From WHSW01 sp963767285 (lineage in GTDB: Bacteria > Actinomycetota > Thermoleophilia > Solirubrobacterales > 70-9), in the NCBI GenBank assembly GCA_963767285.1, contig CAVYDJ010000004.1:930001-994000 (forward strand): a stretch of DNA of 64,000 bases. The letters run 5' to 3'. The position numbers and the translations under genes are program-made. Shown here in pieces: positions 7,202 through 15,142 of the stretch; the stretch's first letter is position 1, and each line of letters starts with the position of its first letter. Below the pieces are notes generated by a model. The model made no database searches. It was not told where the DNA came from and saw nothing but the letters and a program-made list of their open reading frames with translations.

Positions 7202-8134
7202 TCAGCGGCGGGCGGGGCGCCCGAGCGGGCGCGGCCAGAGGTCGGCACCGCGCCGGCGGCGATCGTTGGTCCCATAGCGCCGGTCGGAGGGACCGGCGCG
7301 CCGCTCGGTCGCCGGCGGCGCCTCGGCGAGCCGGTCGAGCCTCGGGATCACGTCGCTGGCAAGCGCCGCCATGAACTGCTCGGGGGGCAGAGGGCGGCTG
7401 ATCAGGAAGCCCTGGGCGTAGTCGCAGCCCCATTCGCGCAGGGAGTGCCACTGCCTGGCCGTCTCCACGCCCTCGCCGACCGCGCTCATCTCGAGGGTGT
7501 GCGCGAGTTCGGTGGCGCTCCTGACCACGCCCGCGCTGCGGCGGTCATGACCCATCGTGGCGATGAAGCCGCGGTCGATCTTGAGCACGTCGAGCGGAAG
7601 GCTGACCAGCCGGTCGAGCGAGGACTCGCCCCGTCCGAAGTCGTCGATCGAGATCGAGACGCCGAGGTCGCGAAGGTCGTGGAGCGCTCCGGCGCGCTCC
7701 AGCAGCCCCGGGCCATCCTCGAGCTCGGTCAGCTCGAGGTGGAGCAACTGAGGAGCGAGCCCGGTGTCGCGCAGGTTGCGACTGATCTGAGCGGCGAGCG
7801 CCGCGTCGACGGATCGCGGCGAGACGTTGACCGTGACCTGGATGCTGCGTCCGGCGAGCTCCCAGGCGCGAGCCTGGGCGATGGCGGCTCCGAGCACGAA
7901 GGTGTGCAGGCGCAGCGAGTCCCGTCGCCCGACCAGAAAGGGCAGGAACGCGCTCGGCGGGAGCCAGCCGTCGATCGTGCGCCAGCGGATCAGCGCCTCA
8001 GCAGCGGCAACGCTGCCGTCGGTGAGCGAGACGATCGGCTGGTAGTGGAGGTGGACGTCCCCCCGCGCGATCGCCCGGTTGAACCGCCTGGCGACCAGCG
8101 TTCGCCGGAGCAGGAAGTCCGCGTTGTCGAGCAC
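7202..8134 (-). CDS. EAL-domain cyclic-di-GMP phosphodiesterase
   Basis: The 310-residue protein is essentially one EAL domain with a charged C-terminal tail. Residues expected for catalysis are present: EAL itself at about 46-48 (AEALIRW), the Asn in VNVSPRS, ELTELE, SIDDFGRGESSL, LKIDRGF, GEGVETARQW and the QGF glutamine in YAQGFLISRPLP. It should therefore hydrolyse c-di-GMP to pGpG. The GTG at 8134 is used because the upstream gene stops at 8137, leaving 2 nt between stop and start; the two are almost certainly translated together. No GGDEF or membrane segment is attached, so the upstream partner may supply the sensing role. Confidence 0.8.
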   Translation of the reverse strand: MLDNADFLLRRTLVARRFNRAIARGDVHLHYQPIVSLTDGSVAAAEALIRWRTIDGWLPPSAFLPFLVGRRDSLRLHTFVLGAAIAQARAWELAGRSIQVTVNVSPRSVDAALAAQISRNLRDTGLAPQLLHLELTELEDGPGLLERAGALHDLRDLGVSISIDDFGRGESSLDRLVSLPLDVLKIDRGFIATMGHDRRSAGVVRSATELAHTLEMSAVGEGVETARQWHSLREWGCDYAQGFLISRPLPPEQFMAALASDVIPRLDRLAEAPPATERRAGPSDRRYGTNDRRRRGADLWPRPLGRPARR

Positions 8135-8136
8135 CC

Positions 8137-8694
8137 CTAGGACGGCGTCCGCCCCCAGGTGCCGCACCAGCGCCGGTAGCGCTCGATCGCCACCTCGGCC
8201 TTCGAAAGCTCGTGGAAGCGCCTGACCGACATGCCTCCGTGTGACCGGAGCGCCTCCGTGGCGGCGATCAGGGCGCGTGCCAGCTCGAGCGCCTGCGCCT
8301 CGGCGGCGGCCGCGAGGCTCGCGCCGGTGTCCTCGGCGCCAGGACCCGGATCCGAGGTCCACTCGGGACCGGCGAGGAAGGTGAGGTCCTGCTCGTAGCG
8401 CCGGAGCTCGGGCGGCAGCGGGGCGCGCTCGGCGACCGGGAGCGCGCTGCGACGACCGTCGCGTGCGCGCCGCTCGATCCCGGGCGTGAGGCGGTCCGCG
8501 AGCGCGTCGATCTCTGCGCCCTTCCGATCGCGCCGCTGGGCGACCCGCTGGTCGATCACGACCTCGACCCGGGAGTCGGCGGCGAAGTGCTCACAAAGGC
8601 GCGGCTTGATGCGCGCAAGGCGTGGAGGGACAACGCAGTAGATGACCTGCTCGGGCTCCGTCGGGGCGACTCGGTCCGCCGTATTGCGCTCCAT
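8137..8694 (-). CDS. Uncharacterised protein coupled to the EAL phosphodiesterase
   Basis: A 185-residue soluble protein. The N-terminal third has the pattern VIYCVVPPRLA ... HFAADSRVEVVIDQR followed by Arg-rich stretches, a small alpha/beta module seen repeatedly in actinobacterial signalling proteins but without a named function. The middle is Ala/Glu-rich and helical; the C-terminus carries RRFHELSKAEVAIERYRRW. The start at 8694 has a strong Shine-Dalgarno sequence (CCCAGGAGGAGAG) before the ATG, unlike many genes here. It ends 2 nt before the EAL gene. A regulatory or adaptor role for the phosphodiesterase is inferred from coupling only. Confidence 0.6.
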   Translation of the reverse strand: MERNTADRVAPTEPEQVIYCVVPPRLARIKPRLCEHFAADSRVEVVIDQRVAQRRDRKGAEIDALADRLTPGIERRARDGRRSALPVAERAPLPPELRRYEQDLTFLAGPEWTSDPGPGAEDTGASLAAAAEAQALELARALIAATEALRSHGGMSVRRFHELSKAEVAIERYRRWCGTWGRTPS

Positions 8695-8797
8695 TACGGC
8701 TCTCCTCCTGGGTCTTGGAATCCCCCTACACACGTACCGATCGACACAAGTCGCGACGGCTTTTAGCCTTCGCGCTTCCTTTGGACATTCGTCCCAT

Positions 8798-8803
8798 TAG
8801 CCT
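8798..8803 (+). promoter_or_regulatory. Putative -10 box of the DUF547 gene (TAGCCT)
   Basis: TAGCCT ends 12 nt before the ATG at 8816, the longest gap in the leaderless set. Confidence 0.4.
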
Positions 8804-8815
8804 GATCTCCCCTCC

Positions 8816-9505
8816 ATGACGAACACGGATGTCGAGCTGTCGTGTGAGCTGCTCAGATCGGCGCTCGCACGCTCGTCCGAGGCGGCGGAGCTGGAGCCGC
8901 GGCTCGCCGGCGTCGTTGGGGCAGCGATCGCGGGGGACGGACGGCGCATCGCGTTCTGGCTCAACCTCTACAACGCGCGGCTGCTGCGCGAGTTCGAGGA
9001 GCAGCCGCTGAAGGGTTCGGTGCTGCGCAATCGCGGTGTATTCGGGAAGACGTCGTATCGCGTCGGCGAGCACGACTACAGCCTCGACGTGATCGAGCAC
9101 GGCCTGCTGCGCCGCAACGCGCGGCCGCCATACCGCCTGCGGCGACTGCTGCGCCGTGCCGACCCGCGACTCGCCGCGGCCCCCGCCGTCCTCGATCCCC
9201 GGATCCACTTCGCGCTCAACTGCGGGGCGGTCTCCTGCCCGCCGATCCGCGCCTACAGCGCGGCCGGCCTCGATTCGGAGCTCGAGGCGGCCTCGGCGAG
9301 CTACATCCGAGCCGAGACGGTGGTGGACCGCGAGCGCTCGCGGATCCGGCTGCCGTACCTGATGCGCCTCTACCGCGGCGACTTCGGCAACCGCGACGCC
9401 GCGCTGGAGTTCGCGGCCGCCCGCCTGGACCCCGCCGACGGCGCCTGGGTCCGCGAGCGGCGCCCGTCGGTCTCCTACGGCCGCTTCGACTGGACCGTCG
9501 CCTAG
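8816..9505 (+). CDS. DUF547 domain protein
   Basis: The 229-residue protein matches DUF547, whose biochemical role is unknown. Diagnostic stretches are AFWLNLYNARLLREF (about residues 43-57), GHDY-like VGEHDYSLDVIEHGLL, and HFALNCGAVSCPPIRAYS (about 138-155), which holds the conserved Cys pair and His. There is no signal peptide, unlike many family members, so it appears cytoplasmic. Its end overlaps the convergent gatD end by a few bases. Confidence 0.75.
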   Translation: MTNTDVELSCELLRSALARSSEAAELEPRLAGVVGAAIAGDGRRIAFWLNLYNARLLREFEEQPLKGSVLRNRGVFGKTSYRVGEHDYSLDVIEHGLLRRNARPPYRLRRLLRRADPRLAAAPAVLDPRIHFALNCGAVSCPPIRAYSAAGLDSELEAASASYIRAETVVDRERSRIRLPYLMRLYRGDFGNRDAALEFAAARLDPADGAWVRERRPSVSYGRFDWTVA

Positions 9506-10239
9506 GGCACCCCGGCCGCGGCCCGCGCGCTCGCGTGCGCGGCGATCTCAATCGCGTCGTCGAGCGGCTCGAGCACGGGCTCCGAGCCCGTTCGCCGAGC
9601 GAGGGCGAGCTGGATCAGGCGATCGGCCAGCCAGACGTTCTTGGGCAGCAGCGGGCCGTGCAGGTAGGTGCCGATCAGGTTGTCGCGTCTGACGCCCTCG
9701 AAACCGTCGGAGTCGTTGTTGCCATGGCCCTTGAGCACGCGGCCCAGCGGCTGCGCGCCGTCGCCGAGGTAGGTGCGTCCACCGTGGTTCTCGAAGCCGG
9801 CGATCACCCGTGTTCCGCCGCCCAGATCGGCCTCGATCGCGACGTTGCCGATCAGTCGCGGCCCGGGATCGCGGACCGTCTCGAGGTCGACGAGCCCGAG
9901 CCCGGCGATCCGCCGCTCGCCGAGCTGGTAGCTGTGGCCGAGCAGCTGATACCCGCCGCACACCGCGAGCACGACCGCGCCGTCGTCGACGGCCCCGGCA
10001 ACGGCGTCGCGCTTGGTGCGCAGCATGTCCTCGGCGACCAGTTCCTGATCGCGATCCTGGCCGCCGCCGATGTAGATCAGGTCGTGGGCAGCGGGGTCGA
10101 AGGCCTCGGACGGCCCGGCCGCGGCGTAGCTGAAGCCGATCCCCCGCCACTCGCAGCGACGCTGCAGGAAGAGGATGTTGCCCCGGTCGGCGTAGATGTT
10201 CATCTGCTCCGGGTAGAGCCCGAGCAGCCGCAGCTCCAT
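9502..10239 (-). CDS. gatD: Lipid II isoglutaminyl synthase, glutaminase subunit GatD
   Basis: A 245-residue class I (triad) glutamine amidotransferase of the GatD/CobB-CobQ-like group. The nucleophile is C94 in LAVCGGYQLLG, and the catalytic His lies in GTYLHGPLLPKN near the C-terminus; GGGQDRDQE is the family Q-D motif. GatD releases ammonia from glutamine for MurT, which amidates the D-Glu of lipid II to D-iso-Gln. It is the last gene of a tightly overlapping operon (lipid kinase, murT, methyltransferase, gatD), starting in a TGATG junction with the methyltransferase. The intervening methyltransferase is unusual, since murT and gatD are normally adjacent. Confidence 0.88.
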   Translation of the reverse strand: MELRLLGLYPEQMNIYADRGNILFLQRRCEWRGIGFSYAAAGPSEAFDPAAHDLIYIGGGQDRDQELVAEDMLRTKRDAVAGAVDDGAVVLAVCGGYQLLGHSYQLGERRIAGLGLVDLETVRDPGPRLIGNVAIEADLGGGTRVIAGFENHGGRTYLGDGAQPLGRVLKGHGNNDSDGFEGVRRDNLIGTYLHGPLLPKNVWLADRLIQLALARRTGSEPVLEPLDDAIEIAAHASARAAAGVP

Positions 10240-10994
10240 CAGCCGGCCTCCAGAACGCAGATCGTCGAGCCGAAGTGATCGTCGGTCGCGGCGACCTCGA
10301 TCCGCTGCTGCGGCCGCAGGCCGGCGGTCTCCGCCTCGGCCTCGAAGCCGTCCGCGTCGAGCCCGTCGAGGTGGATCGCATAGGGCTCGTCGCGCAGTTC
10401 CCCGGCCGGCGAGACGGTCTGGCGCAGGCGGCGGATCTCGATCCCCCCCTCGACGGCGGCGATCTCGAGCGGCTGGCTGGAGTAGATCCAGCCCTCCAGC
10501 TCGCGCACGTCGGGAAGCAGGGGCAGGTCCGGATGCGAGGTGACCGCGAACGCGTCGGGGGCGAGGACCGCGGCGGCGAGCAGGCCGCCGGGGCGCACGC
10601 GGGCCGCCGCGCCGGCGAGCAGCGCCCGGCGCCCGGCCGGGCCCCCGATCACGTGGACGAGCTGCATCGGCGCGAGGACGGCGGAGAAGCCGCGATCGAG
10701 TCCGTCGACCTCCTCGAGCCGCCGGGCATCGCCGGCCACCGTCTCGACCTCGAGCCCGTGCTCGCGGGCCCGCCCGTCGAGCCGTTCGAGCAGGGCCGGC
10801 TCGGAGTCGAGCGCGACGACCTCGAGGCCGGCGGCCGCGAGGTGGAGGGCGACCCGCCCGGTGCCGGCACCGAGCTCCAGAACCGGCCCGTGGGCCGACG
10901 AGGCGATCTCCGCCCACGAGGCCAGGTCGGCGCTGTAGGGACCGCACTCGACGTCGTGCCAGATCGCCTCGAGCTGCGCCGGCGAGGCGTTCAT
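10239..10994 (-). CDS. Class I SAM-dependent methyltransferase between murT and gatD
   Basis: The 251-residue protein has a Rossmann methyltransferase core. Motif I is VLELGAGTGRVALHLA (about residues 38-53), followed by the acidic VVALDSEP ribose-binding strand and AGDARRLEE. The C-terminal half contains a beta-rich region typical of the ubiE/type 11-25 families. The substrate is unknown. Its start overlaps the murT stop (ATGA) and its stop overlaps the gatD start (TGATG), so expression is locked to both amidation subunits. That makes a cell-wall-related or precursor-related substrate worth considering, though this is inference. Confidence 0.75.
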   Translation of the reverse strand: MNASPAQLEAIWHDVECGPYSADLASWAEIASSAHGPVLELGAGTGRVALHLAAAGLEVVALDSEPALLERLDGRAREHGLEVETVAGDARRLEEVDGLDRGFSAVLAPMQLVHVIGGPAGRRALLAGAAARVRPGGLLAAAVLAPDAFAVTSHPDLPLLPDVRELEGWIYSSQPLEIAAVEGGIEIRRLRQTVSPAGELRDEPYAIHLDGLDADGFEAEAETAGLRPQQRIEVAATDDHFGSTICVLEAG

Positions 10995-12373
10995 TGCCAG
11001 AACTCCTTGGCCAGCCCGCGGGCGCTGAGCAGCTTGCGCAGCTCGATCAGCGCCGTGTAGGTGGGCAGCGCGAACAGGGCTCCCTCCGCCTCGGCCACGG
11101 CGCGGTCAAGCGAGGCCTCGATGTCGGGTTCGACGATGAGCCGCTCGGGCTCGATTCCGGCGTACTTGAGCCGCACGGCCATCTCCGGCGCCCGGGTGCC
11201 GGAGCAGACCACCCGCCGCGCGGCCCCGGCGAGGAGCTCGAAGTCGGCGTCCCAGACCCAGGAGACGTCGCGGCCGTCGGCGATCCTGTCGTTGAGGGCG
11301 ATCCAGAGGTCGAGGTTCTCGCCGTCGCCGGCCTCCAGTCGCAGCGTGCGCAGGACCTCGTTCGCGCCGGCGGGGTTCTTGATCAGGAGGATCGAGACGG
11401 GCCGCTCGTCGACGACGATGGTCTCGACGCGCCCGAAGGCGGCCTCGACGGTGGCGAGCGCGGTCACCGTCTGCTCGAGCCCGATCCCGAGCCGCAGCGC
11501 CGCCGCGATCGCCGCCAGCGCGTTGTAGACGTTGTAGAGGCCCGGCAGCGGCAGCTGCAGGCGCGCCTCGCCGGCCGGGGTGGTGATCAGCGAGCGCGAG
11601 CCTCGCATCCCGAGCAGCTCGATCTCGGTCGCGGCGACATCCGGGACCGGCCGGTCGGCGCCGCAGTTCGGGCACTCGTAGTGGCCGAGATGGCCGACGA
11701 ACGCCCGCGCGTAGTCGTAGGGATGCCCGCAACGGCGGCAGTGCTTGGCGTCGTGGGCGTGCTGGAGCTCCGGGAGCGCCTGGCTCGCGTCCTCGATCCC
11801 GAAGTAGGTGACGTCGGGCCGCCGCTGCAGCTCATCGTCGCGCCCGAGGTCGGCGACCAGCGGATCGTCGGCGTTGAGCACGAATCCGCAGTGCCCGCTG
11901 CGCTCGGCGACCATCTCCGCCCAGTCGTCGGCGAGCCGCTCGAGCTCGCCATAGCGGTCGAGCTGATCGCGGAAGAGGTTGCCGAGCACGATCAGGCCGG
12001 GGTCGAGCTCGGCGGCGATTCTCGGCAGCCACGCCTCGTCGACCTCGAACAGGCCCTCCTCGCCGCGCTGTTCGAGCAGCGCCGTCGCCACGCCCCAGCT
12101 CATGTTGGAGCCGGCACGGTTGTGGACCGGGACGCGGCCGGTGGCCCGCATCGCCGCCGCGAGCATCCCGGCCGTGGTCGTCTTGCCGTTCGTCGCGCTG
12201 ACGATCGTCGACCCGCGCTCCAGGCGCCCGCCGAGCCGCCCGATCGAGTCCGGGGCGATCCGCAGCAGCAGCCGCCCGGGCAGCGTCGTGCCCCCGCCGC
12301 GTCCGCTGCGGCGGCTCAGCGCGCCGGTCACCCTGGCGATCCCGACCTTCGCCCGGAAGGCGGCCTCGCTCAT
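10991..12373 (-). CDS. murT: Lipid II isoglutaminyl synthase, Mur ligase subunit MurT
   Basis: A 460-residue Mur-ligase-fold protein. The ATP P-loop ATNGKTTTA is at about 60-68. A central-domain Cys4 zinc ribbon is formed by C212, C215, C234 and C237 (CRRC ... CPNC), diagnostic of MurT versus other Mur ligases. The C-terminal DUF1727 region contains IKNPAGANEVLR and WIALNDRIADGRDVSWVWD. With GatD it forms the complex that amidates lipid II glutamate. The start at 12373 overlaps the kinase stop in an ATGA. The alternative longer frame upstream is only a shadow of the kinase gene. Confidence 0.9.
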   Translation of the reverse strand: MSEAAFRAKVGIARVTGALSRRSGRGGGTTLPGRLLLRIAPDSIGRLGGRLERGSTIVSATNGKTTTAGMLAAAMRATGRVPVHNRAGSNMSWGVATALLEQRGEEGLFEVDEAWLPRIAAELDPGLIVLGNLFRDQLDRYGELERLADDWAEMVAERSGHCGFVLNADDPLVADLGRDDELQRRPDVTYFGIEDASQALPELQHAHDAKHCRRCGHPYDYARAFVGHLGHYECPNCGADRPVPDVAATEIELLGMRGSRSLITTPAGEARLQLPLPGLYNVYNALAAIAAALRLGIGLEQTVTALATVEAAFGRVETIVVDERPVSILLIKNPAGANEVLRTLRLEAGDGENLDLWIALNDRIADGRDVSWVWDADFELLAGAARRVVCSGTRAPEMAVRLKYAGIEPERLIVEPDIEASLDRAVAEAEGALFALPTYTALIELRKLLSARGLAKEFWQ

Positions 12374-13260
12374 CGTGGCGAGGACCCGGGCACGATCACG
12401 TTCAGCGCCCGGGGCAGCAGCGTCACCGTCGCCGGCAGATCGGCGATGTGGTCGCCGTCGGCGTAGACGGCGAACGGGCGGTCGGCTTCGATCCGCACCA
12501 CGGCGGCGCGCCAGCTCTGGACCTCGAGGATCTCGCGGTGCTCCCCCTCGAAGATCTTGCCGAGACCGCGGAGGAACCGGAGCTTGCCCACGTTGCCGGA
12601 GACCTCGACATCGAGCAGGCCGTCGTCGAGCTCGGCGTCGGGGGCGACGAGCATGCCGCCGCCGTATGCCTTGCTGTTGCAGGCGCCGACGGAGTAGCCG
12701 GTGAACCGCCTGCGCTCGCCGTTCGTCTCGAGCGTGAAGGTGGCGGGCTCCCAGGCGATCAGCGCGCGCAGGGCGGCGTAGGCATACACGAGGTTGCCCT
12801 TGATCCACTTCGCCTCGTTGGCGATCCGGTTGGCGTCGGAGTCGAAGCCGCAGCTGGCGATGCAGAGGAAGCGCTTGCCGTTCACCTCGCCGACGTCGAT
12901 CTCGCGGGTGACGCCGCCGGCCAGCACCCCGACGGCCGCCGCCGGCTCCGTGGGGATCTCGACCACGCGGGCGAAGTCGTTGCCGCGCCCGCCGGGGATG
13001 ACGCCCATCGGCACCGAGCCGCCGGCGAGGGCGCCGCCGACCTGGCCGATGAGGCCATCGCCGCTCATCACGACCGGGATCTCGCCGGCCGCCGCGCCGG
13101 CCAGGGCCTGCTCGACGCCGTGCTCGACTCCGGTCGTCATCACCGTGCGGTACTCGAGGCCGGCCGCGCGCATGGCGGCCTCCGCCTTCGGGAGCAACTC
13201 GCGCACGCGCCCGCCGCCCGCTGACGGGTTGACGAGCAGGAGGTACCGGCTCGCGGACAT
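12370..13260 (-). CDS. Diacylglycerol/lipid kinase family protein
   Basis: The 296-residue protein is a DagK/YegS-type lipid kinase. It begins YLLLVNPSAGGGRVRELLP (the family NPxSGxG loop), has VVMSGDGLIGQVGGAL in place of the usual GGDGT loop, GVIPGGRGNDFARVV (the GTGNDFAR-like motif) and a beta-rich C-terminal domain with YADGDHI. Members phosphorylate diacylglycerol or related lipids; the exact substrate is unproven. The SGDGLIG variant of the catalytic loop is common in actinobacteria. It leads the murT-gatD operon, with TAGGCT 8 nt upstream of its ATG. Confidence 0.82.
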   Translation of the reverse strand: MSASRYLLLVNPSAGGGRVRELLPKAEAAMRAAGLEYRTVMTTGVEHGVEQALAGAAAGEIPVVMSGDGLIGQVGGALAGGSVPMGVIPGGRGNDFARVVEIPTEPAAAVGVLAGGVTREIDVGEVNGKRFLCIASCGFDSDANRIANEAKWIKGNLVYAYAALRALIAWEPATFTLETNGERRRFTGYSVGACNSKAYGGGMLVAPDAELDDGLLDVEVSGNVGKLRFLRGLGKIFEGEHREILEVQSWRAAVVRIEADRPFAVYADGDHIADLPATVTLLPRALNVIVPGSSPR

Positions 13261-13268
13261 GGCTGGTG

Positions 13269-13274
13269 AGCCTA
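13269..13274 (-). promoter_or_regulatory. Putative -10 box of the lipid kinase-murT-gatD operon (TAGGCT)
   Basis: TAGGCT ends 8 nt before the ATG at 13260; its first three bases are the stop codon of the upstream methyltransferase gene. Confidence 0.5.
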
Positions 13275-13883
13275 CCCGCGCCCCGCGCGGCCAATGAAGT
13301 AGGTGCCCCGGCCGGCCTCGCCGCTCTCGACGGTTTCGATTCCGCGGCGGCGGAAACCCCGCTCGAGCACCGAGGGCGGGGTGTAGAAGGGCGTCGCCGA
13401 GCCCACGGTGGCGGTGACGATCACGTGACCCCCTGGGCGCAGGACGCGCGCGACCTCGGCAAAGAACGGCGGCATGTTGACCTGGGTGACGAGGTCGAAC
13501 GAGTCGTCGTCGTACGGCAGGGCGGCGGCGTCGGCGACGCGGAAGGCGATCCGCCCGTCGGGATCGAGCCCGACCTTGTGCTGCGCCTCACGGATCATCC
13601 GCTCGGAGATGTCGACGCCGCGGACGCCGGCAAACGGAAACTCGCGGGCCAAAAACAGCGCTGCTTCGCCCGTCCCGGTGCCAATGTCAAGGATGCGCTC
13701 GGGCGCGGGGGCGACCTTGGCGGTGGCCGTCGCCAGCGTCTGCAGGTGGTCGACCGTGCCGGCTCCGGTGCGATCGTCCCAGCCCTCGGCGAGCTGGTCG
13801 AAGTAGCGCTGCATCGGCGCTCTCAGGACCGGCCACAGCCACGGCGCATGCGTGACGGCGGTGTTCAGGGCCCGGCCGATCAC
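13272..13883 (-). CDS. Class I SAM-dependent methyltransferase
   Basis: A 203-residue methyltransferase with motif I ILDIGTGTGEAALFLA, GVDISERMI, FRVADAAALPYDDDSFDLV (motifs II-III) and VARVLRPGGHVIVTA, the UbiE/type 11 pattern. The GTG at 13883 is chosen because the preceding residues (ALNTAVTHAPWLWPVLRAP) look like a natural N-terminal helix. An ATG at 13814 would start at MQRYFDQLAEGWDD. The substrate is unknown. It lies upstream of the murT operon and its stop codon falls inside that operon's -10 box. Confidence 0.72.
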   Translation of the reverse strand: MIGRALNTAVTHAPWLWPVLRAPMQRYFDQLAEGWDDRTGAGTVDHLQTLATATAKVAPAPERILDIGTGTGEAALFLAREFPFAGVRGVDISERMIREAQHKVGLDPDGRIAFRVADAAALPYDDDSFDLVTQVNMPPFFAEVARVLRPGGHVIVTATVGSATPFYTPPSVLERGFRRRGIETVESGEAGRGTYFIGRAGRG

Positions 13884-13942
13884 CCTGATCCGGGTCGGGG
13901 GTTGACTGCGGGGCTCCTGCACGCCTGGATCATGGCAACCGT

Positions 13943-13948
13943 TAGCCT
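13943..13948 (+). promoter_or_regulatory. Putative -10 box of the cyclophilin gene (TAGCCT)
   Basis: TAGCCT ends 7 nt before the ATG at 13956 and argues against the ATG at 13932. Confidence 0.5.
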
Positions 13949-13955
13949 CCCGCCG

Positions 13956-14630
13956 ATGATCACGACCTCCATTGCGCGCCTTGCGGCAACGCTCGCCCTC
14001 CTTGCCACCGCCCTCGTGTTCGTCGCCTGCGGCGATGACGAGGAGAGCTCGACCGCGGCGACCACGACCGCGGCCGCCGGCGAGTGCCAGGACGTCGAGG
14101 CTCCGCCGCCGAAGAACGACAAGTTCAAGAAGCCCGAACAGGTGCTGGAGCAGGGTGAGCCGGCGTCGGCGACCGTCGAGACGAGCTGCGGCAGCTTCGT
14201 GATTGCGCTGGACACCGAGAACTCGCCGGAGACCGCGAACTCGTTCGCCTTCCTCGCCGAGCAGGGCTTCTACGACGGCACGATCTTTCACCGCATCGCA
14301 CCCGGGTTCGTGATTCAGGGTGGCGACCCCGAGGGGACCGGGAGCGGCGGACCGGGGTACACCGTGACCGAGGCGCCGCCCCAGGACACCACCTACAGCA
14401 ACGGACTCGTCGCGATGGCGAAGACCGCGGTCGAGCCGCCCGGCGCCTCCGGGAGCCAGTTCTTCGTCGTCACGGCCCCGGCGGACGCCGGGCTGCCGCC
14501 CGACTACGCCGTCCTCGGCGAGGTGACCGAGGGCGACGACGTCGTCAAGGCGATCGGCAAGCTCGGCGACCCGACCGAGCAGCCGACCCAGGTCGTCACG
14601 ATCGACAGCGTCACGATCGACGCGGGCTAG
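13956..14630 (+). CDS. Lipoprotein peptidyl-prolyl cis-trans isomerase (cyclophilin type)
   Basis: The 224-residue product begins with a lipoprotein signal ending in FVACGDDE, so Cys at about 25 should be lipidated and the protein anchored outside the membrane. After an Ala/Thr linker comes a cyclophilin domain with FYDGTIFHRIAPGFVIQGGDP (read in two parts: FHRI and GFVIQGGDP), GLVAMAK and GSQFFVV, the PPIase active-site and cyclosporin-site regions. It probably helps fold exported proteins. It stands alone between the divergent methyltransferase and the peroxiredoxin. Confidence 0.9.
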   Translation: MITTSIARLAATLALLATALVFVACGDDEESSTAATTTAAAGECQDVEAPPPKNDKFKKPEQVLEQGEPASATVETSCGSFVIALDTENSPETANSFAFLAEQGFYDGTIFHRIAPGFVIQGGDPEGTGSGGPGYTVTEAPPQDTTYSNGLVAMAKTAVEPPGASGSQFFVVTAPADAGLPPDYAVLGEVTEGDDVVKAIGKLGDPTEQPTQVVTIDSVTIDAG

Positions 14631-14654
14631 CAAGCGCGGCCCGCGCACCAGTAC

Positions 14655-14660
14655 TACGCT
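14655..14660 (+). promoter_or_regulatory. Putative -10 box of the peroxiredoxin gene (TACGCT)
   Basis: TACGCT ends 8 nt before the ATG at 14669. Confidence 0.5.
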
Positions 14661-14668
14661 CGCCGAGG

Positions 14669-15142
14669 ATGTCGCGAACCGAGATCGGCGATCTCGCGCC
14701 GGAATTCGAGCTCGCCGGAACGCAAGGGCACACCCACCGGCTGGCCGACTATCGCGGCGGTTGGCTCGTCCTCGCGTTCTACCCGGGCGACTTCACGCCG
14801 GTGTGCACGCGACAGTTCTGCTCCTATCGCGATGCCGCCGACCACCTCGACGACCTCGATGCTCCGGTGCTCGGGATTTCGCCGCAGTCGGTGGCCTCAC
14901 ACGAGCGCTTCGCCACCGAGCACGGGCTGACCGTGCCTCTGCTGGCCGATCCCGACCACGCGACAGCGCGCGCCTACGGGATCGTCGGGCCCGGCGGCCT
15001 GGTCCGTCGCTCGATCTTCATCGTCGATCCCACCGGCGTCGTGCGCTACCGCCACGTCGCCCTCCTCGGGCTTCGCTACAAGGACGTCGAGCACCTCGCC
15101 TCGGCGCTGTCGCTGGCCCGCGACGCCGCCGCTTCGCGGTGA
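14669..15142 (+). CDS. Peroxiredoxin, BCP/AhpC-TSA family
   Basis: A 157-residue thiol peroxidase with GDLAPEFEL at the start and FYPGDFTPVCTRQFCSYRD around residues 37-55. The peroxidatic cysteine in PVCT is followed by a second cysteine five residues later, the arrangement of atypical 2-Cys bacterioferritin-comigratory proteins. It reduces peroxides using thioredoxin-like donors. Its stop overlaps the start of the hydrolase gene (GTGA), so the two are translationally coupled. Confidence 0.88.
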   Translation: MSRTEIGDLAPEFELAGTQGHTHRLADYRGGWLVLAFYPGDFTPVCTRQFCSYRDAADHLDDLDAPVLGISPQSVASHERFATEHGLTVPLLADPDHATARAYGIVGPGGLVRRSIFIVDPTGVVRYRHVALLGLRYKDVEHLASALSLARDAAASR

